DNA of 64,000 bases from Pseudomaricurvus sp033283175 (GTDB lineage Bacteria; Pseudomonadota; Gammaproteobacteria; Pseudomonadales; Cellvibrionaceae). Both the position numbers and the translations under genes were made by a program. The notes beneath the pieces were generated by a model, which saw only the letters and a list, made by a program, of their open reading frames with translations, made no database searches and was not told the DNA's origin. The DNA is taken from NCBI GenBank assembly GCA_033283175.1, contig JAWMQM010000001.1, positions 1,550,001 to 1,614,000 of the forward strand. The letters are read 5' to 3'. Shown piece by piece: positions 1-7,004 of the stretch (within the stretch, counting starts at the first letter, position 1; each line of letters starts with the position of its first letter).

Positions 1-35
1 ATCAGCAGGGCGATGAGCCAGTAACGACGTTGCAT
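1..35 (-). CDS. Start of a TonB-like membrane protein (partial)
   Basis: Only the first eleven codons are in the window, reading MQRRYWLIALL, a basic start running into a hydrophobic stretch as in an N-terminal membrane anchor. The ATG lies two bases after the stop of the upstream exbD, so it is translated from the same message. In exbB-exbD-exbD clusters the next gene is commonly tonB, the periplasm-spanning protein that passes proton-motive energy to outer-membrane receptors. That identity rests on gene order alone. Confidence 0.5.
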   Translation of the reverse strand, partial: MQRRYWLIALL

Positions 36-37
36 GC

Positions 38-433
38 TCAACCACCTGACTCGCTGACGAGGGTAACGTTGGTAATCTGCTGGCTGCGCAGCAGCGTCAG
101 CAGCGGCTGGATCTGTTGCGCGGTCAGCTGGCGGTGCAGGAATACACGCACGTCGGCGCTGGCGGTGTGCTGGGCCAGCGCCTCGCTGAGTTGCGCTTCG
201 GTCACTGCGGCGCTGTTAAGAAACAGCTGCTGTTGCGCATTCATCTCCACCCGCAGTTCGGAGGCTTCGCTTTTGATGCCGGCGTCACTGAGGGGCAGCT
301 GCAGGTCGGCGGCCAGTTGCTGGTGCATCTGGCCGGCTACCATAAAAAAGATCAGCAGCAGGAAGACAATGTTGATCAAGGGGATCAGGTTGTCGTCGCT
401 GGCGGGTTTGACTTTGCTCCAGAGGTTGTCCAT
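38..433 (-). CDS. exbD: ExbD/TolR family biopolymer transport protein (second copy)
   Basis: Subunit of the ExbB-ExbD proton channel that energises TonB. The 131-residue protein begins MDNLWSKVKPASDDNLIPL and has one membrane helix at about residues 17-36; the Asp/Asn-Leu-Ile-Pro-Leu-Ile-Asn segment entering the helix is the family's conserved N-terminal region. The rest is a periplasmic domain. An in-frame upstream extension exists, but ATG 433 places the helix where ExbD proteins have it and avoids overlap with the preceding exbD. It is the second of two different exbD genes in tandem, a pattern known for TonB systems serving particular receptors. Confidence 0.85.
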   Translation of the reverse strand: MDNLWSKVKPASDDNLIPLINIVFLLLIFFMVAGQMHQQLAADLQLPLSDAGIKSEASELRVEMNAQQQLFLNSAAVTEAQLSEALAQHTASADVRVFLHRQLTAQQIQPLLTLLRSQQITNVTLVSESGG

Positions 434-489
434 GGCTGTCCGCTGCCTGCAGGTTGGTGTTGGTGTTCTAAAGGTCGGAATGCCGGAGT

Positions 490-876
490 TCAGGGCTCCA
501 GCGCGTCGCCGAGATTGACTTTGGCAAAGCCCATCTGTCGCAGTTCGTGCATCTGGCTGACGATGGTTTGTACCTGGGTCGCTGCCTGGGGGTAGACGAG
601 TATGGCGCTGTCGCCGGGCTGGCCCTGCAGCCACTGGCTGTCAGTGGTCTCCAGTCCGGGCAGTCGCAGCCACTCGCCGGCCGGGCTTAATGCCAGCAAC
701 AGCGGCTCGGTTGGCGTGCTGCCTCCGGCGGCTGCCGTGGCGGTGTGCAAACGGGTTTCGTGGCGGGTGGTAAAGCTGGAGGTCAACATGAAGAACATCA
801 GCAGGATAAACACCACGTCAATCAGCGCTGTGAGGCTGATGGGTTTGCGCGGCCGGGCGGCCAGCAGGGCGGTCAC
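490..876 (-). CDS. exbD: ExbD/TolR family biopolymer transport protein (first copy)
   Basis: A 128-residue ExbD-type protein. The N-terminus has the typical PISLTALIDVVFILLMFFML run: a short cytoplasmic tail, then a membrane helix carrying the conserved aspartate (ALIDVVF) thought to conduct protons. A small periplasmic domain follows. It starts with GTG that overlaps the exbB stop by four bases (GTGA), indicating translational coupling. With ExbB and the second ExbD it should form the inner-membrane motor for TonB. TolR is a possible alternative, but the tandem exbD arrangement and the absence of tolA/tolB favour ExbD. Confidence 0.88.
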   Translation of the reverse strand: MTALLAARPRKPISLTALIDVVFILLMFFMLTSSFTTRHETRLHTATAAAGGSTPTEPLLLALSPAGEWLRLPGLETTDSQWLQGQPGDSAILVYPQAATQVQTIVSQMHELRQMGFAKVNLGDALEP

Positions 877-1526
877 AGCGACTGGCCTGCGACGGCGGCA
901 CGCCCACCGGCACGTTCGGTTTCAGTGAACGTGGCTTCCATATGATCCTGCACCGCAACCACTTCCAGCTCGGCGCGGCGCTCCAGCCAGCTGTGAATCA
1001 TGGAGGTGGGGATGGCCACCGCCAGACCCACGGCAGTGGTCAGCAAGGCCTGCCAGATGCCTCCGGAGAGGACCGCCGGATTAACCTGGGTGCCGGCGGC
1101 TTCCATCGCCTGGAAGGCCTCGATCATGCCCAGCACCGTGCCGAACAGACCCAGCAGCGGGGCGATGGTGGCAATAACTTCGAGGGGGCGCAGATGGCTG
1201 GTCAGCAGCTGGGCGTGACGCCTGGCCAGGCGCATGGCCTCTTCCCGCTGTTGTGGCTGTGGCAGCGCGGAGGCAGTTAGTCCCAGAACCTGGGCGATGA
1301 TGGCGGCACGGGGGGTGGTACTGCCCTTGGTCAGTAGCAGGGCCTGTTTCTGTTGGCCCTGACGCAGGAACTCCAGAGCCTGTTCGCCATTGCTGCGGTG
1401 AACCTTGAGTAACAGATAGAGTTGAATGAGCTTGCCGGCGGCCAGAGTGATAGCCAGCATCGAGCAGACCAGAAGAATCCAAACTACCGGGCCGCCGTTC
1501 AGCGTCCACAACACGACTGCGTCCAT
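873..1526 (-). CDS. exbB: MotA/TolQ/ExbB proton channel protein
   Basis: Pentameric inner-membrane channel component of the Ton motor. The 217-residue protein has a first membrane helix near residues 8-32, a cytoplasmic middle domain, and two C-terminal helices with the family signature LLGLFGTVLGMIEAF and a later TTAVGLAVAIP segment. I chose ATG 1526 because AAGG sits 11 bases upstream; an in-frame GTG at 1538 would add four residues. It is first in an operon exbB-exbD-exbD-tonB-like. A Fur-box-like site about 95 bases upstream suggests iron control. Confidence 0.9.
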   Translation of the reverse strand: MDAVVLWTLNGGPVVWILLVCSMLAITLAAGKLIQLYLLLKVHRSNGEQALEFLRQGQQKQALLLTKGSTTPRAAIIAQVLGLTASALPQPQQREEAMRLARRHAQLLTSHLRPLEVIATIAPLLGLFGTVLGMIEAFQAMEAAGTQVNPAVLSGGIWQALLTTAVGLAVAIPTSMIHSWLERRAELEVVAVQDHMEATFTETERAGGRAAVAGQSL

Positions 1527-1548
1527 AACGCTCTGCACCTTGCTGTAT

Positions 1549-1566
1549 GGCCCGCGGATGCGGGCC
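1549..1566. repeat. Perfect GC hairpin in the exbB leader
   Basis: GGCCCGC and GCGGGCC form a seven-base-pair stem with a four-base loop, between the Fur-like site and the exbB start. There is no U-run on either strand, so it is not a standard terminator. It would lie in the 5' untranslated region of the exb message. Function unknown. Confidence 0.4.
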
Positions 1567-1621
1567 GGTCCCCCAAAAAAGTGGTTTCAGATAGAAACCG
1601 TAACCTACAGTAACATCTTAA

Positions 1622-1636
1622 TAATAATAATTCTCA
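1622..1636 (-). promoter_or_regulatory. Fur-box-like operator upstream of exbB
   Basis: TAATAATAATTCTCA matches the 7-1-7 Fur consensus TGATAATNATTATCA at 12 of 14 defined positions. It lies in AT-rich DNA upstream of exbB, where an iron-responsive repressor would block the promoter. A further TTATCA element follows at about 1643-1648. Iron regulation of Ton motors is well known; binding here is inference from the match. Confidence 0.55.
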
Positions 1637-1729
1637 AAAGCGTTATCAATAGGGTTTGAGGAAATTATCCTGTGGCACGGAATCGGGGGCGGGAGGGAGG
1701 AAGGAGGAGGGTGTTGGGACTTTGGAGGC

Positions 1730-1753
1730 GCGCCCCGCGCGAGCGCGGGGCGC
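1730..1753 (-). terminator. Strong GC stem-loop downstream of the phaZ operon
   Basis: GCGCCCCGCG and CGCGGGGCGC pair perfectly over ten base pairs around a CGAG loop, only six bases past the stop of the minus-strand gene 1760-2548. There is no U-run after it, so it may block or protect the 3' end, or act with Rho, rather than be a classical intrinsic terminator. Confidence 0.45.
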
Positions 1754-1759
1754 GGCGGG

Positions 1760-2548
1760 TCAGTGCTGCTTGCGGTGCAGTACGTAGTGATTCACGGAGT
1801 ACTTCATACGGCGGAAGTTGGAATAGAAGCTGCCGTCGCCGGTATTGATGTTGTAGCCCAGGTCGCGGAACACCTTGCGGCGGTCGCGGCCGGCCCAGTG
1901 TTTGGAGAGGATCACCCGGGTCAGCAGGCGGTAGCAGGAGTAGAGGTGAAAGCGGATCTGCTGCAGTTCGATGTCGCTCAGCTTGTGTGACTGGAAGATG
2001 CCGGAGTTGCGCATCTGCTTGAACTCCCGCCGCACCAGCGCTTTCTCGTCTTTCAGGCTCATCATGCTGGGACCGCTGAGGCCGGACCGGAACTGCTTTT
2101 TCAGCAGCACATGCAGGTGCTCTATCTCGGCCAGTTGACCGCCTTCGTGCTCGGCCTGGGACATGAGGGTCTCAATAATGGCGTCTTCCTGGTGAGAGGG
2201 CAGTGGCGGGAAGAACAGGTGGCGCTGGAACAGATAGCGGATATAGCTGGCCAGCTTGGCGGTGAAGGGGGCGAACTGGGCGATGATCAGTGCCGCCAGC
2301 ACCAGCCAGGTGGTCCAGACGCTCTCCCACACCATATGGGCCAGGCAGACGGCGACGTAAAACAGGCTGAGGGCAAAAACCAGGTAGAGCCCGCTCATCA
2401 CCACCAGCCGTATGGGGGTGGCGGTGTGGTGAATGCTTAGCGGCCACTCCACGCCTATGGCTTCGTTTCTCAGCAGTTCCGGTAGCTCCTGCCAGTGGAA
2501 CAGTGTCCAGAGGGCAAAAACAAGAAAGATGATGGTCGGCAACAGCAT
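1760..2548 (-). CDS. Unrecognised three-helix membrane protein of the PHA locus
   Basis: I do not recognise this 262-residue protein. It has a hydrophobic N-terminus (residues 2-18), two further membrane helices at about 47-73 and 77-95, and a basic, probably cytoplasmic C-terminal region of some 160 residues ending in a His/Arg/Lys-rich tail (HRKQH). ATG 2548 has GGAG seven bases upstream. It begins 18 bases after the phaZ stop, so the two are very likely co-transcribed, and transcription ends at the hairpin 1730-1753. Linkage to PHA depolymerase suggests a role in granule turnover or lipid handling, but no motif supports a specific activity. Confidence 0.75.
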   Translation of the reverse strand: MLLPTIIFLVFALWTLFHWQELPELLRNEAIGVEWPLSIHHTATPIRLVVMSGLYLVFALSLFYVAVCLAHMVWESVWTTWLVLAALIIAQFAPFTAKLASYIRYLFQRHLFFPPLPSHQEDAIIETLMSQAEHEGGQLAEIEHLHVLLKKQFRSGLSGPSMMSLKDEKALVRREFKQMRNSGIFQSHKLSDIELQQIRFHLYSCYRLLTRVILSKHWAGRDRRKVFRDLGYNINTGDGSFYSNFRRMKYSVNHYVLHRKQH

Positions 2549-2566
2549 ATCCTCACTCCTTGGGAA

Positions 2567-3457
2567 TCAGTGCACAACTTCCAGCAGCTTTTCAGGGCTC
2601 GAATAGGTCAGGAAATCGGTGATCATCGGTGCCACTTCGTCCATCTTCGTCATCAGCAGCAGATGCCCGCAATCGATCTCGATCAGCTGGCTGAAGGGTA
2701 TGCGGCTATGGAGGATGCGGGCATTGACGATGGGAACCAGTGGGTCGTCAGTGCCGGCAAGAATAAGCGTCTGTTGTTTCAGTTTGTGCAGCCAGTGGAT
2801 GCTGGTCCAGTAAGAGGCTGCGTAGAGCTGGTAAAGATAGCCCTGCGGCGACTTGGGGGCGCGTACCCGGTCGGTGTACTCATCCATCAGCTGCGGATCG
2901 TTGCGCAGTTCGCCGCCGTAAATGTGCTGGGCGATATCCTTGAGGTAGTTCTTGTCGAAATAGCGTTTCGGGTTGGAGAGTTTCATAAACACCGACGGTT
3001 TGCCCGGTACCATGATGGCACCCGCGGTGGTGGCGGCCAGAATCAGGTTCTGGCAGCGCTTGGGATAGCGGTGGGCAAACTCCTGGGCCATGGCGCCTCC
3101 CCAGGAGACACCCAGCACATCTACTTTGCCGTAGCCAAAGTGATCCAGTACTTCCGCCGACATCTTTGCCAGGCCCTTGAAGCGCTGGGGCATACGCGGC
3201 ACTTCGGAAAGACCTATGCCGGGCATGTCAAAACTGATGCACTCAATGCCTTCCAGTGCTTCCATCAGGGGAGTCAGGAGCTCCACATTTGCTCCTATGC
3301 CGTTGAACAACAGCAGTGGCCTTTCGCTGCGATCCAGTTTGCGAGCCACATGGATCTGCAGCCCGGCTGCTTCAACAAAGCACTCTTCGATTTCCAAAGT
3401 GGGAATTCCCTGATGGTGATTGGGGTGATGACTGGGCTGTCGTTTCAGTATCCTCAA
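2567..3457 (-). CDS. phaZ: Intracellular poly(3-hydroxyalkanoate) depolymerase (alpha/beta hydrolase)
   Basis: Hydrolyses stored PHA granules inside the cell to release 3-hydroxyacids. It closely resembles the Pseudomonas medium-chain-length PhaZ: FNGIGANVELLTPL near residue 51, the nucleophile elbow GVSWGG (Ser118), AATTAGAIMVPGKPSV, SIHWLHKL, the acid region GTDDPLVP, and the catalytic His in DCGHLLL. The frame opens with TTG at 3457 without a clear ribosome site; a TTG at 3397 preceded by AGGGA would give a length closer to the family. First gene of a two-gene operon, divergent from the phasin gene; a possible -10 (TATAAC on the minus strand) lies at 3496-3501. Confidence 0.88.
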   Translation of the reverse strand: MRILKRQPSHHPNHHQGIPTLEIEECFVEAAGLQIHVARKLDRSERPLLLFNGIGANVELLTPLMEALEGIECISFDMPGIGLSEVPRMPQRFKGLAKMSAEVLDHFGYGKVDVLGVSWGGAMAQEFAHRYPKRCQNLILAATTAGAIMVPGKPSVFMKLSNPKRYFDKNYLKDIAQHIYGGELRNDPQLMDEYTDRVRAPKSPQGYLYQLYAASYWTSIHWLHKLKQQTLILAGTDDPLVPIVNARILHSRIPFSQLIEIDCGHLLLMTKMDEVAPMITDFLTYSSPEKLLEVVH

Positions 3458-3589
3458 GTGTGGTTAATAAGCAAGGCCCAGTAAATTATTTTTTTGTTAT
3501 ATGTCCCGGCCCTTTCCGGTTGGCGCATTATTCATTTTTTGTTGCACTATGTTTCAGCATCGTGACGGTGTGGTTGCACCCTTGTAATG

Positions 3590-3601
3590 CAATAATTTCC
3601 G
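3590..3601 (+). repeat. CAATAATTTCCG repeat, upstream copy
   Basis: Twelve-base sequence that recurs exactly at 3703-3714, so the pair brackets the phasin promoter (about -80 and +35). Such spacing fits a repressor binding two operators, but no known motif is matched. The surrounding 355-base gap 3458-3812 is AT-rich and also carries GTTGCAC twice (3541-3547 and 3573-3579), about three helical turns apart. Confidence 0.45.
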
Positions 3602-3637
3602 GTACAAAAAATTAATCATTTTTTAAACAAAATGACA

Positions 3638-3666
3638 TTGACACTGTCACGGTGTGTTCTTATTTT
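3638..3666 (+). promoter_or_regulatory. Sigma70-type promoter of the phasin gene
   Basis: A perfect -35 TTGACA (3638-3643) is separated by exactly 17 bases from the -10 TATTTT (3661-3666). Transcription would start near 3673, leaving a leader of about 140 bases before the phasin ATG. An ACAC...GTGT inverted repeat sits inside the spacer. This is one of the best promoter matches in the window, consistent with abundant phasin expression. Confidence 0.65.
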
Positions 3667-3702
3667 GCAAGAGAACCAACACGAGTTGGGACGCAGTCTG
3701 GC

Positions 3703-3725
3703 CAATAATTTCCGCAACGGAAATT
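3703..3725 (+). promoter_or_regulatory. Palindrome with the second CAATAATTTCCG copy
   Basis: AATTTCCG and CGGAAATT form a perfect eight-base inverted repeat around CAA (3707-3725), overlapping the second CAATAATTTCCG copy. It lies just downstream of the predicted phasin start site, where a roadblock repressor could bind. A PHA-responsive regulator is plausible from context; the regulator is not in the window. Confidence 0.45.
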
Positions 3726-3812
3726 GTCGTTTGGTAGTGAATGTTTCCTTGTTCTCAAAGTCAGTCACAAGCGGGCCGACGGGTCCGTCCAACGAAACGC
3801 ACGAGGTTAGAT

Positions 3813-4376
3813 ATGTCAGAGTTAGTCGCAGAAGCAGAAGAGCTCCTGGAAACAGCCGAAACTAAGGCCAAGAAGCTTTCCAAGAAGGTAACCGGTGCCA
3901 TTACCAAGGTGGGTGGCGTGTACAAATACGCCTGGTTTACCTGCCTGGGTACCGCCATGACCATGGAGGAGAAGCTGACTGGTTTTAGTAAGGATATGGA
4001 AGGGAAGCTGGTAGATTTCGGCAAGAAGATGGCCGACAAAGGGGCCAAGACCAAAATCGCTTCGCCCAGTGCCATGCTGGTGAAAAAGCTGGATGCCCCG
4101 AAAGCCAAACTGGAGAGCGCCAAGGCGGAAATCAAAACCAAGGCGCAAACCAAAATCACTGATGTGGAAGAGGTATTCGACAAGGGCGTCAACAAGTCCC
4201 TGCACTTTATCGGTGTCCCCAGTCGCAAGGACATGGATCAGATGACCATGCTGATGAAGGACATGGCCGAGTCCATTGCCGAGTTGTCCACCCAGCTGGC
4301 GGATCAGAAGCCCGCCAAAACCACCGCCAAGAAGACGACTGCCAAGTCGGCTGACAGCCAAACCAGTGCTGCCTGA
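3813..4376 (+). CDS. Phasin (PHA granule-associated protein)
   Basis: Coats PHA granules and controls their number and partition. The 187-residue protein is highly charged and helical, with MSELVAEAEELLETAETKAKK at the start, a KVGGVYKYAWFTCLGTAM segment near residue 35-52, long Lys/Glu/Ala-rich heptad-like stretches and a C-terminal tail of Ala, Lys, Thr and Ser like the histone-like tails of PhaF/PhaI-type phasins. ATG 3813 has GAGG seven bases upstream; an upstream in-frame start would add unrelated sequence. It lies between divergent phaZ and downstream phaC. Confidence 0.82.
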   Translation: MSELVAEAEELLETAETKAKKLSKKVTGAITKVGGVYKYAWFTCLGTAMTMEEKLTGFSKDMEGKLVDFGKKMADKGAKTKIASPSAMLVKKLDAPKAKLESAKAEIKTKAQTKITDVEEVFDKGVNKSLHFIGVPSRKDMDQMTMLMKDMAESIAELSTQLADQKPAKTTAKKTTAKSADSQTSAA

Positions 4377-4389
4377 CAGGAGTGTCGCA

Positions 4390-4461
4390 ATGACCTCCAA
4401 TCGGCGCTCCGGTCAGGAAAGTACGGAGCGCCTGTCAAAACAGGCAAGCTTATTGCTTTAG
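4390..4461 (+). CDS. Possible 23-codon small ORF between phasin and phaC
   Basis: ATG 4390 is preceded at seven bases by a good ribosome site (AGGAG, 4378-4382) and lies 13 bases after the phasin stop. The frame encodes 23 residues, starting MTSNRRSGQE and ending in SLLL. Two hairpins (4403-4444) lie within it. It could be a real micropeptide, a leader peptide whose translation alters the hairpins, or chance. No similarity is recognised; the ribosome site is the only positive evidence. Confidence 0.35.
   Translation: MTSNRRSGQESTERLSKQASLLL
4403..4444 (+). repeat. Two consecutive hairpins after the phasin gene
   Basis: GGCGCTCCG (4403-4411) pairs perfectly with CGGAGCGCC (4424-4432), and the shared CC then begins a second hairpin, CCTGT-CAAA-ACAGG (4431-4444). 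The stems overlap by two bases, so they can hardly both form fully. No U-run follows. They may stabilise the phasin message or attenuate read-through into phaC. Confidence 0.45.
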
Positions 4462-4679
4462 TCGAAGTGTAGTTGAATCGGAAGCAGTGCAAGCGGCGCT
4501 GAGTCACAGCGACAAAAGTGCCGGGATCCTGCCAGTCATCATCAACATAAGGATTTCCTCGTTGTCTGAGTGGGGCCGCCGATGGCCCGACACTCGGCTG
4601 GCCCGACGGTCAGTCTCCGCAGGCAACCTGGTTACCAGGGATGCAGTAGCCAACCAATGCATCGGAGTGAGTTCAGATT
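4462..4679 (+). other. Spacer between the small ORF and phaC
   Basis: No further gene is visible. It holds a small hairpin CCTGG-TTA-CCAGG (4627-4639) and a direct repeat TGGCCCGAC near 4583-4608. GGAG at 4664-4667 is a rather distant ribosome site for the phaC start. I see no convincing promoter, so phaC may depend partly on read-through from the phasin promoter. Confidence 0.4.
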
Positions 4680-6764
4680 ATGAATCATGCCAGCGCAGTA
4701 CCAGGAAATGACAAGGCGGGGACAAACCTGACCGCCGACTACTTCAGAACACCAGTCTCTGACAAAACTCCGAAAAAACAACCAGTTGAGAAACAACCTG
4801 AAGACATCTCCGGCGAGCCCGGGACCGTTGTCGCTGCAGCGTCAACACCGGAAGCGGCCGCCGAACAATTGGCGAAGGAAGCCGACCGGGTAGTCGCTGC
4901 TGCAGAAGCGATGGTGGAGCGGGGTGAGTCGGCTGACGGCGTGATGTCGGCCATCGAAAAGTTGCGCCGCAGCTCGGCGGCACTGACCCAATTTACTTCC
5001 GACCTGCGCCGCCAGTATCACTTTGAGGAAGAGGCCGAAGCCTTCGCTTCTGTTATGGCTGATTCTGGTGCCGCTGTCGCCGACAAGCACCAAACTGAGG
5101 CCGTTGCCGAAGTCGTGGCACCGGTGCAGCGCCGGCGTGTAGAAGGCAGCTTGCCGGGCAAGGGGCTGCTGGAAACCGCTTCCCTGTTCGTGAAGCAGAC
5201 CCTGAAGCAGCCGGAAGTCTTTACCCAGCACTACACCAATTTCGCCAGGGAACTGTTTACCATTCTGCAGACCCGCTCACAGCTGGAGCCGGAACGCAGC
5301 GACAAGCGTTTTCGGGATGCGGTGTGGAAGGACAATGTCTTCTACCGGGTTACCATGCAAGCCTATCTGGCCTGGGATAAAGAGGTCTCCGGCTGGGTCG
5401 ACGACCTGGAGTTGAGCGATGCAGATCGCCGGCGCTGCCAGTTTATCCACGAACAGGTAAGCGCGCTGTTGGCGCCGACCAATTCGCCGCTCAACCCGGT
5501 GGCCGTCAAGCGTGCCTACCAGACCGGTGGCAAGAGTGTACTGCACGGGGTAACCAATCTGCTGGAGGATCTGAAAAAAAACCACGGCATGCCAAGCCAG
5601 ATTCGCTCCGATGCCTTTCAGGTTGGTGTTGACCTGGCCACCAGTGATGGCGCCGTGGTCTATCGCAGCGAGGTGCTGGAGCTGTTGCAGTACCGGATGG
5701 ATGAGGGCCAGGTGGTGGCCAAGCGTCCGGTGTTGATCGTGCCGCCGCAGCTGAACAAATTTTACATTTTCGACCTGTCGCCGAAAAACAGCATCGTCCG
5801 CCACCTGAAGAGTTCCGGTGTGCAGCCGTTTGTTATCAGCTGGCGCAACCCGTCGCGCCATAACGGCCGCTGGAACCTGGATAAGTATGTGTCGGAACTG
5901 GAAAACGCCATTGAAGTCATGCGCGAAATTACCGGGGCCGACAAGATCAACCTCACCAGCGCCTGTGCCGGTGGTCTGACTTCCATGGCATTACTGGGCT
6001 ACCTGCAGGCGGCCAACAAACCGCTGGTGCATTCGCACTCGCTTTTTGTAACGGCGTTACAGGCGGACGACAGTTTCTCCATGGCGCTGTTTGCAACCCG
6101 TGAGGCAGCGGAGCTCAGCCGGCGTATGTCTGAGAAGATTGGCTACATGGATGGCAAAGCGCTGTCGCACATTTTTAACTGGCTGCGCCCGACAGACCTG
6201 GTGTGGAATTACTGGATCAACAACTACCTGCTGGGCAAGGAGCCTCCTTCCATGGATGTGCTCTATTGGGATAATGATTCCACCCGTTTACCTGCCGGCT
6301 TGCACAGTGATTTTCTCGACATCTTTATTCAGGACGCGTTCTCCAAACCCGGCATACTGACAGTGAAAGGTTTTCCCATCGATATCAAACAACTGACCAT
6401 GGATTTTTACTGCGTCGGTGGCGATGAAGATTACCTGATGCCGTGGAAAAAATGTTTCGAGGTGCCGGACCTGGTGCAGTCGAAATGCACTTTCGTACTC
6501 AGTACCAGTGGTCACATCCAGAGTATCCTGCGCCCGCCGGGAATTGGTAACACCTTCTACTATGTCAACGACTCCGAAGAGCGTGATCCCGACAAGTGGC
6601 TTGCGGGTGCCAGTAAAGAGAGTGGCAGCTGGTGGGAACATTGGGCCGGTTGGCTGGATGAGCGTGGCGGTCATAAGTGTGTTGCCAGTGGTCAGGTGGG
6701 CAGCAAAGCCAATCCTTCCCTGTCACCGGCGCCGGGGCTCTACGTTAATGAGATCGTCAACTGA
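4680..6764 (+). CDS. phaC: PHA synthase, class II-like, with long N-terminal extension
   Basis: Polymerises (R)-3-hydroxyacyl-CoA into polyester at the granule surface. From about residue 200 it follows Pseudomonas class II PhaC closely: VPPQLNKFYIFDLSP, VISWRNPS, LRPTDLVWNYWINNYLLG, STSGHIQSILRPPG, WWEHWAGWL. Predicted triad Cys429, Asp584, His612, with spacings of 155 and 28 as in class II enzymes. Oddities: the nucleophile box reads S-A-C-A-G-G where G-x-C-x-G-G is usual, and the residue after the catalytic Asp is Tyr rather than His. At 694 residues it is about 130 longer than class II enzymes; the extra N-terminus is Ala/Glu-rich and probably helical (residues 45-140). The terminator 6889-6913 ends the unit. 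Confidence 0.9.
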   Translation: MNHASAVPGNDKAGTNLTADYFRTPVSDKTPKKQPVEKQPEDISGEPGTVVAAASTPEAAAEQLAKEADRVVAAAEAMVERGESADGVMSAIEKLRRSSAALTQFTSDLRRQYHFEEEAEAFASVMADSGAAVADKHQTEAVAEVVAPVQRRRVEGSLPGKGLLETASLFVKQTLKQPEVFTQHYTNFARELFTILQTRSQLEPERSDKRFRDAVWKDNVFYRVTMQAYLAWDKEVSGWVDDLELSDADRRRCQFIHEQVSALLAPTNSPLNPVAVKRAYQTGGKSVLHGVTNLLEDLKKNHGMPSQIRSDAFQVGVDLATSDGAVVYRSEVLELLQYRMDEGQVVAKRPVLIVPPQLNKFYIFDLSPKNSIVRHLKSSGVQPFVISWRNPSRHNGRWNLDKYVSELENAIEVMREITGADKINLTSACAGGLTSMALLGYLQAANKPLVHSHSLFVTALQADDSFSMALFATREAAELSRRMSEKIGYMDGKALSHIFNWLRPTDLVWNYWINNYLLGKEPPSMDVLYWDNDSTRLPAGLHSDFLDIFIQDAFSKPGILTVKGFPIDIKQLTMDFYCVGGDEDYLMPWKKCFEVPDLVQSKCTFVLSTSGHIQSILRPPGIGNTFYYVNDSEERDPDKWLAGASKESGSWWEHWAGWLDERGGHKCVASGQVGSKANPSLSPAPGLYVNEIVN

Positions 6765-6888
6765 GTCTGTGCGGACTGAACATGTCGCCGTTAAGTGGGT
6801 AATGCAGTAACCGGCGCACACCGGCCGGAGATGATTCCTGGTGAGTGTCTTGCCACCGGCAGCCTCGCTGGTGGCTTTCCGAACCCTG

Positions 6889-6913
6889 CCGCAGTTATGC
6901 TGCGGCTTTTTTT
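6889..6913 (+). terminator. Intrinsic terminator after phaC
   Basis: CCGCAG-TTATG-CTGCGG forms a six-base-pair stem followed by C and seven T. It lies about 125 bases after the phaC stop and before the next promoter region, closing the phasin-phaC unit. The rest of the gap 6765-7004 shows nothing else clear. Confidence 0.8.
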
Positions 6914-7004
6914 CACCTGCGATCAGGCCGGAATTGCCGTCGTGCTGTGCAATGGATCGGTGGCGGAGGTATAGTCCGGCCTTTCCTCTGACGGTATCGA
7001 TGTC

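Noticed and set aside
4583..4608. Direct repeat TGGCCCGAC before phaC as an operator
   Set aside because: Short, GC-rich and without symmetry; likely chance in this base composition.
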